From Actinomadura mexicana (GTDB lineage Bacteria > Actinomycetota > Actinomycetes > Streptosporangiales > Streptosporangiaceae): a stretch of DNA of 64,000 nucleotides. The notes under the pieces were generated by a model, which was not told where the DNA came from, searched no databases, and saw only the letters and a list, made by a program, of their open reading frames with translations. Shown here one piece after another: positions 58,412 to 64,000 of the stretch (positions are counted from its first letter, which is position 1; each line of letters begins with the position of its first letter). The DNA lies in assembly GCF_900188105.1 (NCBI RefSeq), contig NZ_FZNP01000002.1, positions 806,001 to 870,000 on the forward strand, written 5' to 3'. The position numbers and the translations under genes are program-made.

Positions 58412-59075
58412 GTCGTCTCTGCTCCCTGCCCGGCTCCTGTGATCGCTACCATCTCACGCGGCCAGGGGTCCCACCGCGCAACCGGTCCGCGTTGTCCCCC
58501 GGCGCTCGACGGCGCCTTGCCGCACGGCCGCCGGGCGGGGTCTCGGGCCGCGATCGGGTGCTCATGATGACGTGTTCGCTCGCGTCCCCGGCGACCGTGC
58601 CGGGCGGCGGCGCCTATCGCGCCCGCACCATCGGGTCGTCTCGCCACCGTCGAGCCATTGTCCGATCCTCTCGCGTGTCCCGGACCCATTGTGCGCCGTT
58701 GGCCGTTTCCGGCAAAGGGCTCCGGCGGCCGGTCGTACGTCGCGTCATCACCCATCAGTCGGCAACACTAGCCGCGGTCGGCGCGGACGTGCCCCGGCCG
58801 AATCCGTCGCCGGGCCGGAGCATTGCCGGCACGCTGCGGCAATGCCCGCCGCGAACCTCGGCTGGGTCGGCGTCGAAGCCGGTCGCACCTACATGCCCAT
58901 CGCACGAGCCCACCACAGCGCTCCCGGCACGGAGTAGCCATGGACGACTGAGTGGAGCCAGGGCAAACCTGACTCCACTCCGCCGTGCGGGCGTGTCACT
59001 GGAACTGTGCGAAGAATCTCCAGATCTTTCCCCTGGTCCAGGTGGCGACGATTCGCCCGTTCGGCTTGGGGCAGA
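58412..59075. other. Intergenic region without a supported gene
   Basis: Open frames exist on both strands but have no recognisable protein character. A 115-codon minus-strand frame (58408-58755) ends ATGA-style over the start of the small membrane protein gene, yet lacks a ribosome binding site and is Arg-rich and low-complexity. The right end holds a hairpin at 58950-58980. Confidence 0.4.
58950..58980 (-). terminator. Possible terminator hairpin of the xylanase gene
   Basis: GAGTGGAG and CTCCACTC arms with an inner CAGG/CCTG pair and loop GCAAA, about 95 nt downstream of the GH10 gene end on the minus strand. A 12-bp stem with one internal mismatch. Confidence 0.5.
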
Positions 59076-60560
<1,485 letters not shown>

Positions 60561-60682
60561 TCACAGGAACGCACACACCACCAGGGCGTCGCGGACTCAG
60601 TGTGTGAGCCCCCGCAGATCCCGTCAATAGTCTCCAAGTCTTTTCATAGCGGCGTATGCGCGATCTGCGGCTGGCCGGCGCT

Positions 60683-60694
60683 CGAAACTTTTCG
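60683..60694. promoter_or_regulatory. Candidate xylanase regulator site
   Basis: CGAAA-CT-TTTCG, a 5-bp dyad about 190 nt upstream of the xylanase start. CGAA/TTCG dyads are typical of LacI-type xylan regulators in streptomycetes. Overlapping TTCGAA adds a second half-site. Confidence 0.45.
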
Positions 60695-60794
60695 AAGTTC
60701 CGGGGCCCTTGACGATGCCTTTCTTCCTGTTATTTACTCCGGCCACCGCCACCCCTCGACCGCCGATGGAGAGAAGGTCTCGTCCGACGAAAGT

Positions 60795-60808
60795 TGTTAG
60801 CGCTAACA
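60795..60808. promoter_or_regulatory. LacI-type palindromic operator
   Basis: TGTTAGCGCTAACA, a perfect 14-bp palindrome with central CG, the hallmark of LacI-family operators, 22 nt upstream of the GH62 start. No LacI gene is in the window, so the regulator would act in trans. Confidence 0.7.
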
Positions 60809-60830
60809 TCCAAACGAAAGGATGAAGGTC

Positions 60831-62273
60831 ATGGTGAGGACCGGTGCGGTGCTGGCATCGCTCCTGCTTTCGGTGCTCATGTGCGTGACGAACCCGCAGC
60901 CCGCCCAGGCCGCGACAGTGGATGTGAACAAGTGGTACGTCCTGGTCAACCGCAACAGCGGCAAGGCCTTGGACGTCTACAACCTGGCGACCGGCGACGG
61001 CGCCCGCATCACCCAGTGGACGCGAAACGATCAGAACCAGCAGCAGTGGCAGTTCGTCGGCTCTGGCGACGGCTACTACCGCGTCAGGTCCCGCCACTCC
61101 GGCAAGGTGCTGGACGTCTACGACTTCTCCACCGCCAACGGCGGCTCGATCGTCCAGTGGGCGGACCTGAACGGCACCAACCAGCAGTGGCGGCTGGCCG
61201 ACAGCCCTGGCGGCTACGTGCGGCTGGTCTCGCGCCACAGCAACAAGGCCCTCGAAGTGCAAGGCGGTTCCACCGCCGACAACGCGAACATCGTCCAGTA
61301 CGACGACTGGGGTGGTGACAACCAGCAGTGGCAGCTCGTCCCGGTCGGCGGCGACTCCACTCCGGCGTGCGATCTCCCGTCGGCGTACCGCTGGTCATCA
61401 ACGGGCCCGCTCGCGCAGCCCAAGTCGGGATGGGTCTCGCTCAAGGACTTCACCGTCGCCCCCTACAACGGCAGGCACCTCGTCTATGCGACGACGCACG
61501 ACACGGGGACGAGGTGGGGTTCGATGAACTTCGGCCTGTTCGGCAACTGGTCGGAGATGGCCTCGGCCGCCCAGAACACGATGTCGAACGGCACCGTCGC
61601 GCCCACGCTGTTCTACTTCGCTCCGAAGAACATCTGGGTGCTCGCCTACCAGTGGGGCGGGACCGCATTCTCCTACCGGACGTCGAGCGACCCGACCAAC
61701 CCTAATGGGTGGTCATCACAGCAGGTGCTCTTCTCCGGAAGCATATCCGGCTCGGGAACAGGGCCCATCGACCAGACGCTCATCGGTGACAGCACGAACA
61801 TGTACCTTTTCTTCGCCGGCGACAATGGCAAGATCTACCGGGCGAGTATGCCGATCGGAAACTTCCCGGGCAGTTTCGGCACGACCTCGACAGTGGTCAT
61901 GAGCGATTCGACCAACAACCTGTTCGAGGCCGTCCAGGTCTACAGGCTCCAGGGCCAGAGCCGCTACCTCATGATCGTCGAGGCGATCGGCTCGCAGGGG
62001 CGCTACTTCCGCTCGTTCACGGCCACCAGCCTGAACGGCTCGTGGGCACCGCAGGCCGCGTCCGAGGCCAACCCCTTCGCCGGCAAGGCCAACAGCGGCG
62101 CCACCTGGACCAACGACATTAGCCACGGCGAACTGATCCGGACCAGCGCCGATCAGACCTTCACCGTCGATCCCTGCAATCTGCAGCTGCTCTACCAGGG
62201 GCGCAGCCCCAACTCCGGCGGCGACTACGGCCTCCTGCCCTACCGGCCGGGCCTGCTGACCCTGCAGCGCTGA
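60831..62273 (+). CDS. Secreted GH62 alpha-L-arabinofuranosidase with CBM13
   Basis: A 480-residue enzyme removing arabinose side chains from arabinoxylan. The signal peptide is [30 protein letters not shown]13 spans about residues 30-165 with QQWQF, QQWRL and QQWQL repeats. The GH62 five-bladed propeller spans about 178-480: [23 protein letters not shown] (catalytic base region), [33 protein letters not shown] (pKa modulator Asp), [15 protein letters not shown] (acid Glu), [14 protein letters not shown]. An ATG at 60822 is the alternative start. Paired with the GH10 xylanase across a regulated intergenic region. Confidence 0.95.
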   Translation: MVRTGAVLASLLLSVLMCVTNPQPAQAATVDVNKWYVLVNRNSGKALDVYNLATGDGARITQWTRNDQNQQQWQFVGSGDGYYRVRSRHSGKVLDVYDFSTANGGSIVQWADLNGTNQQWRLADSPGGYVRLVSRHSNKALEVQGGSTADNANIVQYDDWGGDNQQWQLVPVGGDSTPACDLPSAYRWSSTGPLAQPKSGWVSLKDFTVAPYNGRHLVYATTHDTGTRWGSMNFGLFGNWSEMASAAQNTMSNGTVAPTLFYFAPKNIWVLAYQWGGTAFSYRTSSDPTNPNGWSSQQVLFSGSISGSGTGPIDQTLIGDSTNMYLFFAGDNGKIYRASMPIGNFPGSFGTTSTVVMSDSTNNLFEAVQVYRLQGQSRYLMIVEAIGSQGRYFRSFTATSLNGSWAPQAASEANPFAGKANSGATWTNDISHGELIRTSADQTFTVDPCNLQLLYQGRSPNSGGDYGLLPYRPGLLTLQR

Positions 62274-62312
62274 CGGGGTGGCACGGATCCGGCCCCGCTG
62301 CCGGCCCGGCGA

Positions 62313-62341
62313 GGCGGGCTCGGCGAAACGCCGAGCCCGCC
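62313..62341. terminator. Hairpin terminator after GH62
   Basis: GGCGGGCTCGGCG, loop AAA, CGCCGAGCCCGCC: a perfect 13-bp stem 40 nt after the GH62 stop and 48 nt before the end of the convergent membrane gene. Probably serves both. Confidence 0.8.
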
Positions 62342-62388
62342 AAGTGCACCGCGCACCGTTCACGGACGGATGCTCAAGGAGCCCCCAG

Positions 62389-62772
62389 TTAGCGGAGGAC
62401 GGCCAGGACACGGCGGTGACCGGCGAGCGTCGGGCCGCCCCAGGAGTCCTTCAGCGAACCGCCCGTCCCGATGAGACGGCGGGCCCGGTAGAGCAGGTTG
62501 AGCACCACGATCGCCCACCCGTACGCGGCCGCCAGGAGCGACAGGACACCGAGCGGCAGCGAGAGGAGGGCGTGCAGGATCGTTCGGAACCGTCCGGGAC
62601 GCGCGGACGGCACGTCCAGCAGACGGCGCGCGAGCGCCGGCTGCACCCGGGCACCCGTGAGCGAGGCCAGCCCCGCAGGCAGGGCCGCGAGCGCGTAAGC
62701 GGACGCCGCCAGAGCGATGGGCCGAAGCGAGACCCGCGCGTGTCGCGGGAAACGAGAACCGCCATGAGACAC
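62389..62772 (-). CDS. Small membrane protein
   Basis: A 127-residue basic protein with three hydrophobic segments: IALAASAYALAALPAGLASL, ILHALLSLPLGVLSLLAAAYGW and WAIVVLNLLY (the last two may form one hairpin). It ends GGSLKDSWGGPTLAGHRRVLAVLR. The family is not recognised. The GTG start has poor Shine-Dalgarno spacing, so the true start may be further inside. Confidence 0.5.
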   Translation of the reverse strand: MSHGGSRFPRHARVSLRPIALAASAYALAALPAGLASLTGARVQPALARRLLDVPSARPGRFRTILHALLSLPLGVLSLLAAAYGWAIVVLNLLYRARRLIGTGGSLKDSWGGPTLAGHRRVLAVLR

Positions 62773-63144
62773 CTTCCGAGCTGCGTGAACAGGTGTCTCC
62801 AGGCTCGTCCTCAGGGCGTCCTCGGGTCGATCGTGGAAGCAGGCGGACCGGGGGTTCGGTTAACCTCACCCCGTCCGCGAACAAGGGATCAAATCATTCG
62901 GTCAAGGACCGTAGGCAGGCCATGAGGGCCTTGCCGCGCGGACTGCGGCATGGGAGTGCCTCCGACATCGGGGCACAACGGCTGAGGTCATCCGTCAGCC
63001 CAGCGACGCGGCTCGCGGCGCGTAGCTCGTCCGGGGCATTCGGAAGGTGGGTGGCGAACTCGCTCTCAGGGCACGGTCGCCTTCGGACGCGGTGGCGATC
63101 TCCCCGGGGAGATCGCCCCGCCGCGTTCCGTGTGGGTCGGCGGT
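62773..63144. other. Intergenic region without a supported gene
   Basis: No convincing gene. It contains a GC-rich imperfect hairpin around 62843-62878 (GCGGAC...GTCCGC) and the strong terminator at 63094-63117. Confidence 0.45.
63094..63117 (-). terminator. Hairpin terminator of the propeller gene
   Basis: GGCGATCTCC, CCGG, GGAGATCGCC: a perfect palindrome 28 nt downstream of the minus-strand gene ending at 63145. Confidence 0.7.
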
Positions 63145-64000
63145 TCATCGTCCTTGGCGGAAGATGGCTCCGTCAGACGAGGACTCATCCGCAGGCCTTA
63201 GCTGCCCCACGCCCCACAGGGTGCTGGTCCCCGGAACCAGGGCCATGCCGTCGACGTAGGCGGTACGGTTCCCGGCCTGCACGGTCGAACTCGACCAAGT
63301 GCCGTCGGACGAACGGTGCATCAGCACCGGTACGTCGCGGCCCGCCTCCCGCGGATCGCCGTCCCCGGAGATCCACAGCCCGCCGTGGCCGTCGGCCGCG
63401 GCGACCCGCGGACGCCAGCTCCCCGGCACGTCCACCTTCTGCCACCGACTGCCGTCCCAGCGTGCGGCCACCGGGAGCTCCGTTACGCCAAGGTCGTCGG
63501 TACGCCACACCGTCCCGGTCACCCAGACTTGCGTGGCCGACACTGCGACCACGTCCGACAGGAAGACTTGCTGCGAGGGCTCTCCCTCGCCGCCCCGGAT
63601 GTCGTCGGGCAACCCGTCGCCGGCCGGCACCTGGGTCCAGGCCGTGCCGTCGTAATGTGCGATCACCTTGAAGCTGTCCGAGGAGTCGTTACCGATCGCC
63701 CAGATATCGCGAGCCGATACCGCGCTGGCCCGTTCGATGCTGTACGGCAACTGGATCTGGGTCCACCGGCGGCCGTCGAAGTGCCAGGTGCCCACGCCGG
63801 CGTCGCGGCGATTGTCACTGAAGACCCATGCCTTGTCGGGGCCCGCCGCGGTCACACCGCTGACGACGCCGGTGGCCCATCGATGTGCGACCACCCATTT
63901 GCGGCCGTTCCAACGCAGTGCGTATGAGCCTCTGGAAGCGTTATCGCTGTCGCCGACCGCCCAGGTGTTGGAAGCGGATGTGGCGCTGGCCTCGCGGATC
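63145..64000 (-). CDS. Beta-propeller-like repeat protein, 5' end outside window
   Basis: At least 284 residues, open to the window edge. Repeats of about 45-50 residues read W.FDGRRWTQIQLP, SARDIWAIGNDSSDSFKVIAHYDGTAWTQVP, SATQVWVTGTVWR.....ARWDGSRWQKVDVP, GLWISGDGDP....LMHRSSDGTWSSSTV, and upstream NTWAVGDSDNASRGSYALRWNGRKW. Each has the (A/V)W(A/V)xG...W(D/N)G..W pattern of secreted six- to eight-bladed propellers common in actinobacteria. The internal GTG at 63894 is not a true start because the repeat continues beyond it. Function is unknown; probably exported. Confidence 0.75.
   Translation of the reverse strand, partial: IREASATSASNTWAVGDSDNASRGSYALRWNGRKWVVAHRWATGVVSGVTAAGPDKAWVFSDNRRDAGVGTWHFDGRRWTQIQLPYSIERASAVSARDIWAIGNDSSDSFKVIAHYDGTAWTQVPAGDGLPDDIRGGEGEPSQQVFLSDVVAVSATQVWVTGTVWRTDDLGVTELPVAARWDGSRWQKVDVPGSWRPRVAAADGHGGLWISGDGDPREAGRDVPVLMHRSSDGTWSSSTVQAGNRTAYVDGMALVPGTSTLWGVGQLRPADESSSDGAIFRQGR

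Noticed and set aside
58408..58755. 115-codon minus-strand ORF overlapping the next start by ATGA
   Set aside because: No ribosome binding site, Arg/Gly-rich composition and no domain; the overlap alone is weak evidence.
62451..62765. 104-codon minus-strand ORF with well-spaced ribosome binding site
   Set aside because: Its Cys/Arg/Ser-rich product looks like an out-of-frame read of the membrane protein at 62389-62772.

Overview
The window is a gene-dense, very GC-rich stretch of an actinobacterial chromosome. GTG/TTG starts are frequent, many -10 boxes lie 6-8 nt from the start codon (leaderless mRNAs), and a Bpa-type proteasome activator, a class III cyclase and an AfsR/SARP regulator are present. 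The gene set resembles a filamentous Streptosporangiales member such as Actinomadura; that assignment is inference from gene content. No rRNA, IS element, prophage or CRISPR array was seen.

0-15 kb is core-like: three membrane or polyprenol-sugar glycosyltransferase genes and a large alkaline-phosphatase-like membrane protein, DUF4446, pheA, a DsbA-family oxidoreductase, two tandem paralogous secreted proteins behind a shared upstream element, a methyltransferase, serS, a HAD phosphatase, the proteasome activator Bpa and a quinone oxidoreductase. 15-23 kb has a ParA/MinD-like ATPase with an eleven-unit proline-rich repeat head, tRNA-Ser(UGA), two small membrane proteins, an M15 peptidase lipoprotein, a MarR/pirin divergent pair with two dyad operators, and an AAA ATPase preceded by a perfect actinobacterial SOS box and followed by three related 24-bp dyads.

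23-32 kb carries a coupled RlpA-like/MauE-like gene pair, a SigE-type ECF sigma factor, an acyl-CoA synthetase, an unusual ECF sigma factor fused to a zinc-binding motif, a membrane segment and an extracytoplasmic domain, and a divergent MerR/adenylate cyclase pair. 32-38 kb is an IclR-controlled amino-acid catabolic operon (PLP/Zn deaminase, PfkB kinase, RidA, with an M20 amidohydrolase nearby) set among gene relics: a metallo-beta-lactamase fragment, a sigma-factor tail, a YjbR fragment and a small ORF with an in-frame UGA. 38-53 kb holds a LigC-like DNA ligase, a TetR/CPBP pair with twin operators, a Tat-exported DUF4185 protein, a coupled beta-lactamase/cutinase pair, a SARP regulator, a TetR regulator, an SGNH hydrolase, a DUF6461 protein, YjbR and a twice-frameshifted methyltransferase.

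53-64 kb has a VanY-like peptidase, an ABC exporter flanked by two copies of the same membrane-anchored gene with the same promoter region, and a divergent hemicellulase pair (GH10 xylanase and GH62 arabinofuranosidase, both with CBM13) around palindromic operators. A beta-propeller-like protein runs off the right edge.
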